The translations under genes were made by a program, and so were the position numbers. 64,000 bases of DNA, from positions 1 to 64,000 of the forward strand of contig JAHDWK010000018.1 in NCBI GenBank assembly GCA_023382655.1, read 5' to 3'. Source of the DNA: Anaerolineae bacterium. GTDB lineage: Bacteria > Chloroflexota > Anaerolineae > Promineifilales > Promineifilaceae. Shown here in pieces: positions 7,398 through 16,392 of the stretch (position 1 is its first letter; the number at the start of each line of letters is the position of its first letter). Under the pieces are notes generated by a model. That model saw nothing but the letters and a program-made list of their open reading frames with translations. It had not been told where the DNA came from and did no database searches.

Positions 7398-8354
7398 ATG
7401 CCCCAATCAAACCCCAACCCCGCTTTCGGTGCGCATTTGATGGCTTATGCCGGTATCCCTAGCTTTATGCGTCTGCCCGTCAGCCGCGAATTGGATGGCG
7501 TGGATGTGGCCATTGTGGGCGTGCCGTATGACAGCGGCGCGGCCAGTTGGCGCAGCGGCACCCGCTTTGGCCCACGCCAGATTCGTGCCAATTCGCTGCA
7601 ATTGTGGGGCTACAACCGACTGCTGGACGTAGACCCGCTGGCGGTGCTGCGGGCGGTAGATTATGGCGATGTGGAGGTAGAGCCAACCAGTATTGACGTG
7701 ACCAGTGAACGGATCACGGCCGTGACCGCCCAAATCCTGGCTACCAACACCCACGTCATCGCCCTGGGCGGCGACCATTCCATCACTTACTCGTTGCTCA
7801 AAGCGCACGCCGCCCATTATGGCCCGCTGGCCGTTGTCCACTTCGATTCCCACACCGACACTTACCAGCGCGTGGGCCACCTGGAACATGGTACGCCTTT
7901 TTTGCTGGCATTAGAGGAAGGGTTGATTGATAAAACAGCCTACGTCCAGGTGGGAATTCGTGGACCGATGGAGGAACCTACCGACCTGGAAGACGCGCGT
8001 GGCCTGGGGGCGAATGTATTGACAATAGAGGAATGTTTTGAGATGGGCATGACGGCCGTGAGCCAGCACATCCACCAGCTTATCGGCCAGCGTCCCACCT
8101 ACGTCTCGCTGGACATTGACGCCGTAGACCCGGCCTTTGCCCCTGGCACCGGCACGCCGGAAGTAGGCGGCCTGAGCAGCTACCAGATATTGCAGCTTGT
8201 CCGCCATCTGGCCGGGCTGCACCTGGTCGGTTTTGACCTCGTTGAAGTCAGCCCACCCTACGACCACGCCGACATTACCTCTATCTTGGCAGCCAACCTG
8301 GTCTTTGAATTCCTATCCCTCCTGGCCTGGGGGCGCAAAAACCCTTCCTCGTAG
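7398..8354 (+). CDS. speB: Agmatinase/arginase family ureohydrolase
   Basis: A 318-residue ureohydrolase. The dinuclear manganese site is visible in GGDHSITY (about 123-130), HFDSHTDT (about 147-154) and SLDIDAVDP (about 234-242). Length and the residues after GGDHS fit agmatinase (agmatine to putrescine and urea) better than arginase, but guanidinobutyrase or a related activity is possible. The start ATG follows AAAGGAGACGCT. A strong hairpin directly after the stop ends the unit, so it is probably transcribed alone. One base-perfect inverted repeat lies in its leader. Confidence 0.88.
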   Translation: MPQSNPNPAFGAHLMAYAGIPSFMRLPVSRELDGVDVAIVGVPYDSGAASWRSGTRFGPRQIRANSLQLWGYNRLLDVDPLAVLRAVDYGDVEVEPTSIDVTSERITAVTAQILATNTHVIALGGDHSITYSLLKAHAAHYGPLAVVHFDSHTDTYQRVGHLEHGTPFLLALEEGLIDKTAYVQVGIRGPMEEPTDLEDARGLGANVLTIEECFEMGMTAVSQHIHQLIGQRPTYVSLDIDAVDPAFAPGTGTPEVGGLSSYQILQLVRHLAGLHLVGFDLVEVSPPYDHADITSILAANLVFEFLSLLAWGRKNPSS

Positions 8355-8392
8355 AGAGGAGCAGGGGACGCAGGCGTCCCTCGCTCCTCTTT
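8355..8392 (+). terminator. Terminator after the agmatinase gene
   Basis: AGAGGAGC.GGGACG and its complement CGTCCC..GCTCCTCT around a 4-base loop, followed by TTT; it begins at the base after the stop codon. Confidence 0.7.
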
Positions 8393-8444
8393 AGACTTTA
8401 TGGTCAATCTGGCGCAGGAAGTTTTTGCGCCGGGCATTTTCTTC

Positions 8445-8491
8445 AGTGCGCTTTAGCGTACTTCTTAATAACAGCCGGGGAATTCCATTCC
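8445..8491 (+). repeat. 46-base dispersed repeat, copy B
   Basis: Second copy of the repeat at 795-840, same orientation, differing in the centre (AATAACAGCC for GTGGCAGCC). It lies in the 310-base gap 8355-8664, which otherwise holds a terminator and a CRP-type palindrome. Confidence 0.8.
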
Positions 8492-8537
8492 TTGCCTTGC
8501 CCTTGTCCCCTACACATACAAATCACGTCACGGGCTA

Positions 8538-8555
8538 TTGTGACATTTATCACAA
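8538..8555. promoter_or_regulatory. CRP/FNR-family palindrome upstream of the SLC13 transporter
   Basis: TTGTGACATTTATCACAA is a perfect 6-6-6 palindrome and matches the E. coli CRP consensus TGTGA-N6-TCACA. It lies 110 bases upstream of the transporter start. Binding by a CRP/FNR-family regulator is inference. Confidence 0.65.
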
Positions 8556-8664
8556 TCAGCCGTGACACGTGTTACTTTCTCCATGTGATCCCCGCGGTTA
8601 TGCTCAGAACGGTTGGAATGTGTGCCCAATCTGCACAAGGTTGGCTGTGAAGGAGGATATTCAC

Positions 8665-10128
8665 ATGACGAGCATAGCTCCCCCTACCAAAAAACCAGGC
8701 AAAGATGTCCTGGCCCCGTTTAGTTATGACTATTTGTTACGCTGGCTGATCCCGTTGGCCATTGGCCTTTTCATCTGGTTCATACCACCACCAGAAGGCG
8801 TGACCCAGGAAGCCTGGCACATGTTAGCCATTTTTGTGGCCACCATCGCGGGCATCATCGCCAAACCGCTGCCCATGGGGGCGGTGGCGATGATAGGCAT
8901 TACGATGACGGCCGTGACCCAAACCATCTCCCCCACAGACGCCCTCAGCGGCTTTGGCAATACCACCATCTGGCTCATTGTCATCGCCTTCTTCATCTCA
9001 CGTGGTTTTATCAAAACCGGCCTGGGCGCCCGCATCGCTTACCTTTTTATGACCGCCTTGGGCAAGAAATCTTTGGGACTTAGCTACGGGCTGGTCGCCA
9101 GTGACCTGGTGTTAGCCCCGGCCATTCCCAGCAATACTGCCCGTGCTGGCGGCGTTGTTTTTCCCATCCTGACGTCCATCGCCAAAGCGTATGGCAGCAA
9201 CCCCGATGACGGCACCCACCGCAAACTGGGCGCGTACCTGACCAAAGCCGCCTTCCAGGGCACCATCATCACCAGCGCCATGTTCCTGACGGCTATGGCG
9301 GCCAACCCGCTGGCTGCCCAGCTTGCCGCCGATCAGGGCATCACCATCACCTGGGGCACGTGGGCCATTGCGGCATTGGTGCCAGGCATCATTTGCCTCA
9401 TCCTCATCCCCCTGCTCCTCTACAAAATCTACCCGCCAGAAATCAAGGAAACCCCTGCCGCCGCCCAGATTGCCAGAGATAAACTGGCAGAAATGGGCAA
9501 AATGAAAGGCAGCGAGTGGATCATGCTGGGTGCTTTTTTCCTGCTGCTGGTGTTGTGGATTTTTGGCCCGAACCGGTTGGGCATGGATGCCACCACCGCC
9601 GCCCTGATTGGCCTGGCCTTCTTGCTGCTCACCACCGTCCTCAACTGGGGTGACATCCTCAACGAACGCGGCGCCTGGGACACACTGGTCTGGTTTGCCG
9701 CCCTGGTGATGATGGCCACGCAGTTAAACAAGTTAGGTTTCATCCCCTGGTTTAGCGAGCAAATGGGGGTCATGGTGGAGGGGTACAATTGGGTGCCGGC
9801 CTTCCTGGTACTTTCGCTGGTTTATTTCTACAGCCATTACCTCTTTGCCAGCAATACCGCCCACGTCAGCGCCATGTATGCCCCGTTTCTGGCGGTGGCT
9901 TTGGTCGTGGGCACACCGCCGCTGCTGGCGGCGCTGGTGCTGGCCTTTTTCAGCAATTTGTTTAGCAGTATGACCCACTATGGCACCGGGCCGGCGCCGG
10001 TTTTATACGGCTCCGGGTATGTGCCCATGAGCGACTGGTGGCGACTGGGGCTGATTATTAGCGTGATCAACATCGTCATCTGGTTAGGCATTGGCGGCGT
10101 GTGGTGGAAGATATTGGGTCTGTGGTAA
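8665..10128 (+). CDS. SLC13/DASS-family anion symporter (dicarboxylate transporter)
   Basis: A 487-residue integral membrane protein with about 11-12 hydrophobic segments. The DASS family signatures are visible: an SNT-type motif in the first half (PAIPSNTARAGGVVFP, about residues 152-167) and a second in the C-terminal half (FASNTAHVSAMYAPF), which in this family bind the carboxylate and sodium. Family substrates are succinate, malate, fumarate, citrate or sulfate; closeness to sdhABCD favours a C4-dicarboxylate. The start ATG at 8665 is set by AAGGAGGATATTCAC; the frame extends 32 codons upstream but without a ribosome site. It is followed after 63 bases by sdhA on the same strand and has a CRP-type palindrome upstream, suggesting carbon- or oxygen-linked control. 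Confidence 0.9.
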   Translation: MTSIAPPTKKPGKDVLAPFSYDYLLRWLIPLAIGLFIWFIPPPEGVTQEAWHMLAIFVATIAGIIAKPLPMGAVAMIGITMTAVTQTISPTDALSGFGNTTIWLIVIAFFISRGFIKTGLGARIAYLFMTALGKKSLGLSYGLVASDLVLAPAIPSNTARAGGVVFPILTSIAKAYGSNPDDGTHRKLGAYLTKAAFQGTIITSAMFLTAMAANPLAAQLAADQGITITWGTWAIAALVPGIICLILIPLLLYKIYPPEIKETPAAAQIARDKLAEMGKMKGSEWIMLGAFFLLLVLWIFGPNRLGMDATTAALIGLAFLLLTTVLNWGDILNERGAWDTLVWFAALVMMATQLNKLGFIPWFSEQMGVMVEGYNWVPAFLVLSLVYFYSHYLFASNTAHVSAMYAPFLAVALVVGTPPLLAALVLAFFSNLFSSMTHYGTGPAPVLYGSGYVPMSDWWRLGLIISVINIVIWLGIGGVWWKILGLW

Positions 10129-10136
10129 ATGAGTGG

Positions 10137-10180
10137 CAAGCGTGATGTGTGAGGTTCCTCTGGTCACGCATCACGAAAGG
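10137..10180. repeat. Intergenic CGTGATG-type inverted repeat
   Basis: GCGTGATGTGTGA and the partial complement TCACGCATCACG flank a short loop between the transporter and sdhA; same word as the 4456-4514 palindrome. Confidence 0.7.
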
Positions 10181-10191
10181 AAACTGAGTAG

Positions 10192-12015
10192 ATGGTCTAT
10201 ATAACAGGGCTTGCCCACGAGGAAACAATTACCCACGATGTGCTGGTTGTGGGGGCGGGGTTGGCCGGTTCCTGGGCGGCGATGACTGCCAGCCAACAGG
10301 GTGTGCGCGATATTGGCGTGTTGTCCAAACTGCATCCCTTACGCTCACACAGCGGTGCGGCCCAGGGTGGTATTGCCGCCGCGCTCAACAATGTGCGCCC
10401 GGTTGCCGACTCCGGCCCCAGGGGGCCGTTGGAACCGGTGCCGCCCGGCGACGAGCCGCCGGATAGCTGGGAACTGCACATGTTCGACACCATTAAAGGG
10501 TCGGACTGGTTGGGCGATCAGGACGCCATCGAATTGATGGTGCGGCAAGCGCCAGAGATTATCTATGAATATGAGCGGATGGGCTGCGTGTTTAGCCGGC
10601 TGGCCGACGGCCGTATCGCCCAACGCCGCTTTGGTGGCCACAGTATGCCCCGCGCCAACTATGCCGCCGACTACACTGGTCACGTACTGCTGCACACCAT
10701 CCACGAGCAGGCGCTCAAACAGGGCGTCACCTTTTACAGCGAATGGTACTGTATGGACCTGGTGGTGGAAGACAACGTGTGCCGGGGGCTGGTGGCGCTG
10801 GATGTGGTCAGCGGTAAACTCCATTTGATGCGGGCAAAGGCGGTGGTGTTTGCCACCGGCGGCTACGGCCGTGCCTGGAAAATCACCTCCAACGCCACCG
10901 CCAATACCGGAGACGGCGTGGCTATTGCTTACAACGCCGGTGTGCCCTTGATGGATATGGAGTTTGTACAGTTCCACCCCACCGGGCTGTATGGCAAAGG
11001 CATTTTGATGAGCGAAGCCTGTCGCGGCGAAGGCGGCTATCTGCGCAATAAAAGCGGCGAGCGTTTTATGGAGCGATATGCACCGGACAAGATGGAGTTA
11101 GCGCCGCGTGACCTGGTGAGCCGTTCCGAGCAAACGGAGATTGAAGAGGGGCGCGGTGTGGGCGCTGACGGGCAGGGTGTCTTTCTCGACCTGACCCACC
11201 TGGGCGCCGAGAAAATTATGAAGCGGCTGCCGCAGGTGCATGAACTGGCGCTGGATTTTACCGGCGTGGACATTATTCAAGCGCCGGTGCCGATTCAACC
11301 GACTGCCCATTACAGCATGGGCGGCATTCCCACCGATGCTCATTGCCAGGTGTTGGCCGACGCCGGAAATACGCCGGTGGTGGGGTTTTATGCGGCGGGG
11401 GAATGTGCCTGTGTGAGTGTGCATGGCGCCAACCGGCTGGGCACCAACAGCCTGTTGGATGCCTCGGTGTTTGGGCGGCAGGCGGGCACGGCCGTGGCCG
11501 AATTTGTCCTGGGTGGCGCGCCCATGCAGCCGGTGGATGGCGACCCGGTGGGGCGGAATCGAGCGCGAATTGCCCGGTATGTAAACGGCCGTACTGCCCA
11601 CAATCCTCAGCCCGTAACCCCCATCGCCGCCAAACTCAAAGAGACCATGACCAAAAACGTGGGCGTTTTCCGCGAACAGGCGCGGTTGCAGTCGGCGCTG
11701 CACACCATCAAAGAACTGCAAGACCGTTTTGCCGATGTGCAAATCATGGACAAAGGGATGCGCTTTAACACCGACCTGCTGGCGGCGCTGGAAACGGAAC
11801 ATCTGCTCACCTTCAGCGAAGTCATTGTGGTCAGCGCCCTGGCCCGCACCGAAAGCCGGGGCGCCCATTTCCGCACCGACTACAACAAACGGGACGACGA
11901 CAAGTGGCTCAAACACACGTTGGCCCACAAAGACGGGCAGAATGAGCCGCGCCTCAGTTACAAAGATGTCACCATTTTTTATGACCGCTTTCCGCCGCAG
12001 GAAAGAAAATACTAG
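10192..12015 (+). CDS. sdhA: Succinate dehydrogenase flavoprotein subunit
   Basis: A 607-residue flavoprotein that oxidises succinate to fumarate. The dinucleotide fold GAGLAGSW lies at about 22-29 and the covalent-FAD histidine in [10 protein letters not shown] at about 50-59. Active-site segments are [29 protein letters not shown] and [10 protein letters not shown]. Length is normal for SdhA/FrdA. It opens a tight four-gene operon sdhABCD (gaps of 2-12 bases); together with respiratory chain components it feeds electrons to quinone at the membrane. The ribosome site is modest (AAGGAAACTGAGTAG before ATG). Direction (succinate oxidation or fumarate reduction) cannot be fixed from sequence; the presence of an oxygen-dependent Paa pathway nearby suggests oxidation. 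Confidence 0.95.
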   Translation: MVYITGLAHEETITHDVLVVGAGLAGSWAAMTASQQGVRDIGVLSKLHPLRSHSGAAQGGIAAALNNVRPVADSGPRGPLEPVPPGDEPPDSWELHMFDTIKGSDWLGDQDAIELMVRQAPEIIYEYERMGCVFSRLADGRIAQRRFGGHSMPRANYAADYTGHVLLHTIHEQALKQGVTFYSEWYCMDLVVEDNVCRGLVALDVVSGKLHLMRAKAVVFATGGYGRAWKITSNATANTGDGVAIAYNAGVPLMDMEFVQFHPTGLYGKGILMSEACRGEGGYLRNKSGERFMERYAPDKMELAPRDLVSRSEQTEIEEGRGVGADGQGVFLDLTHLGAEKIMKRLPQVHELALDFTGVDIIQAPVPIQPTAHYSMGGIPTDAHCQVLADAGNTPVVGFYAAGECACVSVHGANRLGTNSLLDASVFGRQAGTAVAEFVLGGAPMQPVDGDPVGRNRARIARYVNGRTAHNPQPVTPIAAKLKETMTKNVGVFREQARLQSALHTIKELQDRFADVQIMDKGMRFNTDLLAALETEHLLTFSEVIVVSALARTESRGAHFRTDYNKRDDDKWLKHTLAHKDGQNEPRLSYKDVTIFYDRFPPQERKY

Positions 12016-12027
12016 AGGATCATAGCT

Positions 12028-12798
12028 GTGGCTAAAAATGGACAAACGCAAAAAGTGACGATTCGGGTGCAGCGGTTTAATCCCGATGTGGACGCAAAGT
12101 CTTATATGGCGTCGTATGAGATTGAGGGGACGGCGGACACGACGCTGCTGGACGCGCTGGAACAGATCAAGGCGACACTCGATGGCAGCCTGACGTTTCG
12201 CCGCTCGTGCCGCCATGCCATTTGTGGCAGTTGTGCCATGAACGTCAACGGCCGTAACATGCTGGTGTGCAACCGGCGGGTGAATGCGCTGCTGGATTGG
12301 CGGGGGCGGGTGACGATACGGCCGTTGCCCTATCTGCCCATCATCAAAGACCTGGTAGTGGACCGGACATCGTTCTGGGAACAATATTTGCGCGTTAAAC
12401 CCTGGCTGATTCCGCCGGAAAACGGCACAGCGCCCGCCGGCGAATACCGTGTGCTGCCCGAAGAAGTGGAAGCGCTGAAAATGGCCGAGACCTGCATCAT
12501 GTGCGGCGCGTGTTACTCCGCCTGCCAGGTCGTGGCTATGAACAAGCAATATATTGGCCCCCATGCGCTGCTCAAGGCGTTCTTGCGCGTGTTAGACCCC
12601 CGTGACGCGGCCCCTGCCGAACGGCTGGAAAATGTGGGCGGCGATGACGGCGTCTTTCGCTGCCATACCATTTTTAACTGCATCGACGCCTGCCCCAAGG
12701 GTCTAGACCCCACATTTGCCATTGAAACGCTGCGCAAACTGGCGCAAAAGCGGCTGGCTTTTGCCGCCGAACGCCAGGAACGGCAAAAGAGTTTATAG
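12028..12798 (+). CDS. sdhB: Succinate dehydrogenase iron-sulfur subunit
   Basis: A 256-residue iron-sulfur protein. The [2Fe-2S] ferredoxin-type cysteines are in CRHAICGSCAMNVNGRNMLVC-like spacing (about residues 61-81); the [4Fe-4S] and [3Fe-4S] cysteines are in CIMCGACYSAC and CHTIFNCIDACPKG in the C-terminal half. It transfers electrons from the SdhA flavin to quinone. The start is GTG at 12028, 12 bases after sdhA; the stop lies 2 bases before sdhC. All cluster ligands appear intact. Confidence 0.95.
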   Translation: MAKNGQTQKVTIRVQRFNPDVDAKSYMASYEIEGTADTTLLDALEQIKATLDGSLTFRRSCRHAICGSCAMNVNGRNMLVCNRRVNALLDWRGRVTIRPLPYLPIIKDLVVDRTSFWEQYLRVKPWLIPPENGTAPAGEYRVLPEEVEALKMAETCIMCGACYSACQVVAMNKQYIGPHALLKAFLRVLDPRDAAPAERLENVGGDDGVFRCHTIFNCIDACPKGLDPTFAIETLRKLAQKRLAFAAERQERQKSL

Positions 12799-12800
12799 TT

Positions 12801-13151
12801 ATGTATAAAACAACCGGCTTCGTCAGTTTTCTCTTCCGGCGGGTGTCTGGCATGGCGCTGGTATTCTACCTGTTCATGCACATCTGGGTGATTGGTTCGG
12901 CAACGGGCGGCCCGGAAGCGTTTGATGCGCGCATGGCCACGGTGCAGGCGCCGCTGTTTCGTTTGCTAGAGGTGGCATTGTTAACGGCCGTCGTCTACCA
13001 CGGTTTCGACGGCATCCGGCTGCTCATCGTCCACTGGTTCAAGGTGACGGAGTACCGCAAGAGCCTGTTTTACGCCATGTTTGTGCTGTTCATCCTGGTG
13101 TCAATTGTGGGCGGCGTGCCGCTTTTGCTCTTTGCTCTGGAGGGAAATTAA
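12801..13151 (+). CDS. sdhC: Succinate dehydrogenase cytochrome b556 subunit
   Basis: A 116-residue membrane anchor with three hydrophobic helices. The family signature appears at the start (residues 13-27: RRVSGMALVFYLFMH) and the probable haem-ligand histidine in VVYHGFDGIRLL (about 66-77). It anchors the SdhAB dimer and helps to form the quinone site. It starts 2 bases after sdhB and ends 2 bases before sdhD, so translation is likely coupled. Confidence 0.9.
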   Translation: MYKTTGFVSFLFRRVSGMALVFYLFMHIWVIGSATGGPEAFDARMATVQAPLFRLLEVALLTAVVYHGFDGIRLLIVHWFKVTEYRKSLFYAMFVLFILVSIVGGVPLLLFALEGN

Positions 13152-13153
13152 CC

Positions 13154-13477
13154 ATGCGCGTGTTTGTGATGCAGCGGCTCACGGCCGTGGCCCTCGTCCT
13201 CTTCTTAACCTTGCACATGATCGTGGTGCATTATCCCCCCGGCCATCTCGATTTCAGCCGGGTGATGGAACGCCTGGCAAACCCGGTGTGGAAAGTGATA
13301 GACATCCTCTTTCTGTTGGCCGTGCTCATTCACGCGCTCACCGGCGCCTATGCGGTACTGATGGATGTGGAGCGCGTCACGCCGTATAAACGTTTTTTAG
13401 TGGGCACGGCCGTACTGTTGGGCCTGGTTGCCTTCGCCTACGGGGCTGCTACCATCCTCGCCTTCACCACTTTTTGA
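13154..13477 (+). CDS. sdhD: Succinate dehydrogenase membrane anchor subunit
   Basis: A 107-residue protein with three hydrophobic helices and a conserved histidine in LIHALTGAYAVLMD (about 61-74), the position of the second haem ligand or quinone-site residue in this family. It partners SdhC. Its N-terminus (MQRLTAVALVLFLTLHMIVV) repeats the SdhC style, as is usual for the two related anchors. No obvious intrinsic terminator follows; the gap 13478-13733 holds an AGTGGCAAGTAACCTGCCACC-type inverted repeat at 13481-13512, one ACGGCCGT and a CTTCGGTAAACTCAGGACAA word typical of dispersed repeats, and no gene. Confidence 0.9.
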   Translation: MRVFVMQRLTAVALVLFLTLHMIVVHYPPGHLDFSRVMERLANPVWKVIDILFLLAVLIHALTGAYAVLMDVERVTPYKRFLVGTAVLLGLVAFAYGAATILAFTTF

Positions 13478-13733
13478 TGTAGTAAGTGGCAAGTAACCTG
13501 CCACCTGCCACTACTCACCCATGGGTTTCCGGTCTGTCCCGGGTTCTAACAAAGTCAAGGGGGACAATCTATGGGCGTGACGGCCGTGTGCATAGTAATT
13601 CCGTACCCCTTCCACCCTGCCACCCCTCGCCTCGACAGCCCTACCCCACCCCAGTACAATTTACTCAGGCATTTGTAAATCTGCGCCATCCTTCGGTAAA
13701 CTCAGGACAAGTTCTGCGTAATCTTTGAATACC

Positions 13734-15488
13734 ATGAATCCAACGGCCGTAACCCTCGCCATTTTTGCCAACTTATTCGCCTCCGTCGCTGAGGAGATGG
13801 GGGTGACGCTGGAGCGCGCCGCTTACAGCCCCAACATCAAAGAACGGCTCGATTTTAGCTGCGCCCTCTTTTTGGGCGACGGCCGTCTGCTGGCCCAGGC
13901 CGCCCATATCCCCGTCCACCTGGGGGCCATGCCTGCCTCCGTCCAAGCCGCCATTACTCACTGTGCCCCCTTCGCCCCCGGTGACATGGTCATCGTCAAC
14001 GACCCCTACCAGGGGGGGAATCATTTACCGGATATTACGCTGGTCTCGCCCGTCTTTGTGAGTGAGCGGTTGTCAGTGAGCAGTGAGCAGTGGGAAGTGA
14101 GCAGTGAGCAGGAGAATGTGACCTCTTCACTGCTTACTGCTGACCGCTCACTGCTCACTTCTGAAATCACTCCTGATTTCTTCGTCGCTTCCAGAGCGCA
14201 CCATGCCGACGTGGGCGGCATGTCCCCCGGCTCCATGCCGCTTTCCACCGAGATTTACCAGGAGGGGATCATCATTCCCCCGATCAAGTTAGTGGAAGGG
14301 GGACGGCGGAACACGGCTGTGTGGCAACTCATCCTGCGCAATGTGCGTACCCCGGACGAGCGGGACGGCGACCTGGCGGCGCAGTTAGCCGCCCACGCTA
14401 CTGGCGAGAAGCGGCTGCAAGAAATTGTGGCCCGCTACGGCCTGGATGAAGCGCAAACCCATGCTGTCGCCCTCATGGACTACGCGCAGAAATTGACGGA
14501 GGCGGCCATTGCCCGGATTCCCGACGGCCGTTACACCTTCACCGATTACCTGGACGACGACGGCCAACCAGGCAGCGCGCCTATCCCTATTACAGCAACA
14601 ATTACAGTGCAAGACAGGCAAATGACAGTAGATTTTACGGGGACGGCAACGGCCGTGCGCGGCAATCTAAACGCCGTACCGGCTATTGCTATTTCCGCCA
14701 CCGCCTACTGCGTGCGTTGTGCAGCGCTGGCACTGCTGCAAACCGACCTGCCCATGAACCAGGGGGCATTTGCACCCATCACCATCATCATTCCGCCCGG
14801 TTCGCTGCTGGACCCGCACCCGCCCCACGCAGTGGCGGCGGGCAACGTGGAGACTTCGCAGCGGATTACCGATGTGGTGTTGGGGGCGCTGGCCCAGGCA
14901 TTACCCGCCGTCATGCCCGCCGCCAGCCAGGGGACAATGAATAATGTCACGTTTGGGGGGGCGCTTCTGAGCGCCTTTGACGCAAAGGCGCAAAGGAGGG
15001 AAGGGGGCAAAGAGGAAGAAGAAGAGGCAGAGGGGAAACCAGTAGCGTTTGCTTATTATGAGACGATTGGCGGTGGGGCCGGGGCAGGGCCGGCAGGGGA
15101 TGGCGGCAGTGGGCTGCATGTTCATATGAGCAATACGCTAAATACGCCGGTGGAGGCGTTGGAATACCAGTTTCCACTGCGGGTGGAAGAGTATGCGCTA
15201 CGTGAGGGGTCGGGTGGACACGGCCGTTACCGCGGCGGTGATGGTTTGATTCGCGCTTTTCGCTTTCTTGTACCTGTGACTGTGACTGTTACCAGCGAAC
15301 GGCGGACGTTTGCCCCGTATGGCTTGCACGGGGGTGAAGCGGGACAGCCGGGCCAGAATAGCCTCATCCATAAAGGGCAAAAAATCCTCCTGCCCGGCAA
15401 ATTTACCCGCCGGTTAGAGGCTGATGATGTTTTGCGTCTGGAAACGCCCGGCGGCGGCGGTTGGGGCAGAAAGGCCAATACGGAGTAA
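13734..15488 (+). CDS. hyuB: Hydantoinase B/oxoprolinase family protein
   Basis: A 584-residue protein of the HyuB family (B subunit of ATP-dependent N-methylhydantoinase, or the C-terminal half of 5-oxoprolinase). Signatures: LERAAYSPNIKERLDFSCA near residue 25, GDMVIVNDPYQGGNHLPDI (about 85-103), ASRAHHADVGGMSPGS, and the glycine-rich end GGGGWG. The usual partner HyuA is not in the window. Two in-frame insertions interrupt the family pattern: a Ser/Glu-rich stretch encoded by an AGTGAGC word-palindrome (14061-14159) and a charged stretch encoded by a GCAAAGG-type repeat (about 14979-15035, FDAKAQRREGG then a run of Glu). Both leave the frame open. I chose ATG 13734 over an upstream TTG. 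Confidence 0.88.
   Translation: MNPTAVTLAIFANLFASVAEEMGVTLERAAYSPNIKERLDFSCALFLGDGRLLAQAAHIPVHLGAMPASVQAAITHCAPFAPGDMVIVNDPYQGGNHLPDITLVSPVFVSERLSVSSEQWEVSSEQENVTSSLLTADRSLLTSEITPDFFVASRAHHADVGGMSPGSMPLSTEIYQEGIIIPPIKLVEGGRRNTAVWQLILRNVRTPDERDGDLAAQLAAHATGEKRLQEIVARYGLDEAQTHAVALMDYAQKLTEAAIARIPDGRYTFTDYLDDDGQPGSAPIPITATITVQDRQMTVDFTGTATAVRGNLNAVPAIAISATAYCVRCAALALLQTDLPMNQGAFAPITIIIPPGSLLDPHPPHAVAAGNVETSQRITDVVLGALAQALPAVMPAASQGTMNNVTFGGALLSAFDAKAQRREGGKEEEEEAEGKPVAFAYYETIGGGAGAGPAGDGGSGLHVHMSNTLNTPVEALEYQFPLRVEEYALREGSGGHGRYRGGDGLIRAFRFLVPVTVTVTSERRTFAPYGLHGGEAGQPGQNSLIHKGQKILLPGKFTRRLEADDVLRLETPGGGGWGRKANTE
14059..14160. repeat. AGTGAGC word-palindrome inside hyuB
   Basis: The left half is a tandem of GTGAGCA/CAGTGAGCAGTG words (14061-14111); the right half (14125-14159) carries the complementary CACTGCT words. 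The whole is in frame with hyuB and adds about 35 residues (SERLSVSSEQWEVSSEQE and following) between two conserved blocks. The same words form an intergenic palindrome at 51903-51966. Confidence 0.85.
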
Positions 15489-15494
15489 CTCTTG

Positions 15495-16244
15495 ATGCAC
15501 ATTGATATTCTCACTCTGTTACCGGAAGCATTTACCTATCTGAATTACAGCATTTTGCAGCGGGCGCAGGCGGCCGGACTGGTGGATATTCGTCTGCACC
15601 ACTTGCGTGAGTATGCCACCGGGAAACATCGCGTTACCGATGAACCGCCGTTTGGTGGTGGCGGTGGCATGGTGTTGAAACCGGAACCGATTTTCACGGC
15701 CGTGGAATCTATCCTTGATGATGGGGTGAGCAATACAAGTATTGCTCACCCCATCATCCTGATGACGCCGCAGGGACGGCCGTTTACGCAAACCATCGCG
15801 CAGGAATTGGCCGGGTACGAGCGGCTGCTGCTGATTTGTGGCCGGTATGAAGGGGTAGACGAGCGGGTGCGCCAACACCTGATGACTGATGAGATTTCGA
15901 TTGGTGATTACGTGTTGACGGGGGGGGAACTGGCGGCGATGGTGGTGGTGGATGCGGTGGTGCGGCTGCTGCCGGGGGCGTTAGGGGCAGAAGGGGCGGC
16001 GGAGACGGACAGCCACGCGACGGGCTTGCTGGAAGGGCCACATTACACTAAACCGGCCAACTTCCGGGGGTGGGATGTGCCGGCGGTGCTGCGTTCCGGT
16101 CATGCGGGGCAGATTGCCCGCTGGCGGCGGCAAGAGGCGCTGCGCCGGACGTGGGAGCGCCGCCCGGATATGCTGGTTACGGCCGTGCTCTCTGAAGAGG
16201 ATAAGTGGTTCTTGGGGCAACTGGCGGCGGACGGTAATCGGTAA
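15495..16244 (+). CDS. trmD: tRNA (guanine-37-N1)-methyltransferase
   Basis: A 249-residue SPOUT methyltransferase that makes m1G37 in tRNAs reading CCN, CUN and CGG codons and prevents frameshifts. Signatures: the N-terminal [28 protein letters not shown] (about 50-68), [11 protein letters not shown] (about 115-125) and the trefoil-knot segment [14 protein letters not shown] (about 134-147). The loop after EPIF is a few residues longer than in E. coli TrmD and is encoded by a perfect 20-base-pair hairpin (15717-15758), in frame. Start ATG 15495 lies 6 bases after the hyuB stop. Usual neighbours (rpsP, rimM, rplS) are absent, so trmD is displaced here. Confidence 0.93.
   Translation: MHIDILTLLPEAFTYLNYSILQRAQAAGLVDIRLHHLREYATGKHRVTDEPPFGGGGGMVLKPEPIFTAVESILDDGVSNTSIAHPIILMTPQGRPFTQTIAQELAGYERLLLICGRYEGVDERVRQHLMTDEISIGDYVLTGGELAAMVVVDAVVRLLPGALGAEGAAETDSHATGLLEGPHYTKPANFRGWDVPAVLRSGHAGQIARWRRQEALRRTWERRPDMLVTAVLSEEDKWFLGQLAADGNR
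15717..15758. repeat. Perfect 20-base-pair hairpin inside trmD
   Basis: Arms 15717-15736 and 15739-15758 are exact reverse complements around a 2-base loop (AA). It encodes [14 protein letters not shown]-type residues in the loop between two conserved TrmD blocks. Confidence 0.9.
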
Positions 16245-16387
16245 TCGGTGAACAGTAATCGGTAAGTGGTGGGGTAGTTATCGCTATTTGTTGTTATGCT
16301 TCCTCTATTGGTCGAGGTTCGAAGTCCGAAGCCCGAAGTCGGACATCGGACTTCGGGCTTCGGATAACCGATTACGAATTACGGAGA
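16232..16387. repeat. Intergenic word-repeats (CGGTAATCGGT; CCGAAGTC/GACTTCGG)
   Basis: Tandem GGTAATC words directly after trmD, then an inverted repeat around CCGAAGTCCGAAG (16320-16360) and a CGATTACGAATTACGG tail. It fills the gap before the membrane protein gene; no gene is seen in it. Confidence 0.75.
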
Positions 16388-16392
16388 ACACT

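Noticed and set aside
11098-12564. 488-codon open frame opposite sdhA/sdhB
   Set aside because: Antisense to two well-supported genes; composition typical of a shadow frame.
16306-16330. tRNA T-arm-like GGTTCGAAGTCC
   Set aside because: It is part of the CCGAAGTC word-repeat; no cloverleaf can be formed. No tRNA or rRNA gene was found anywhere in the window.
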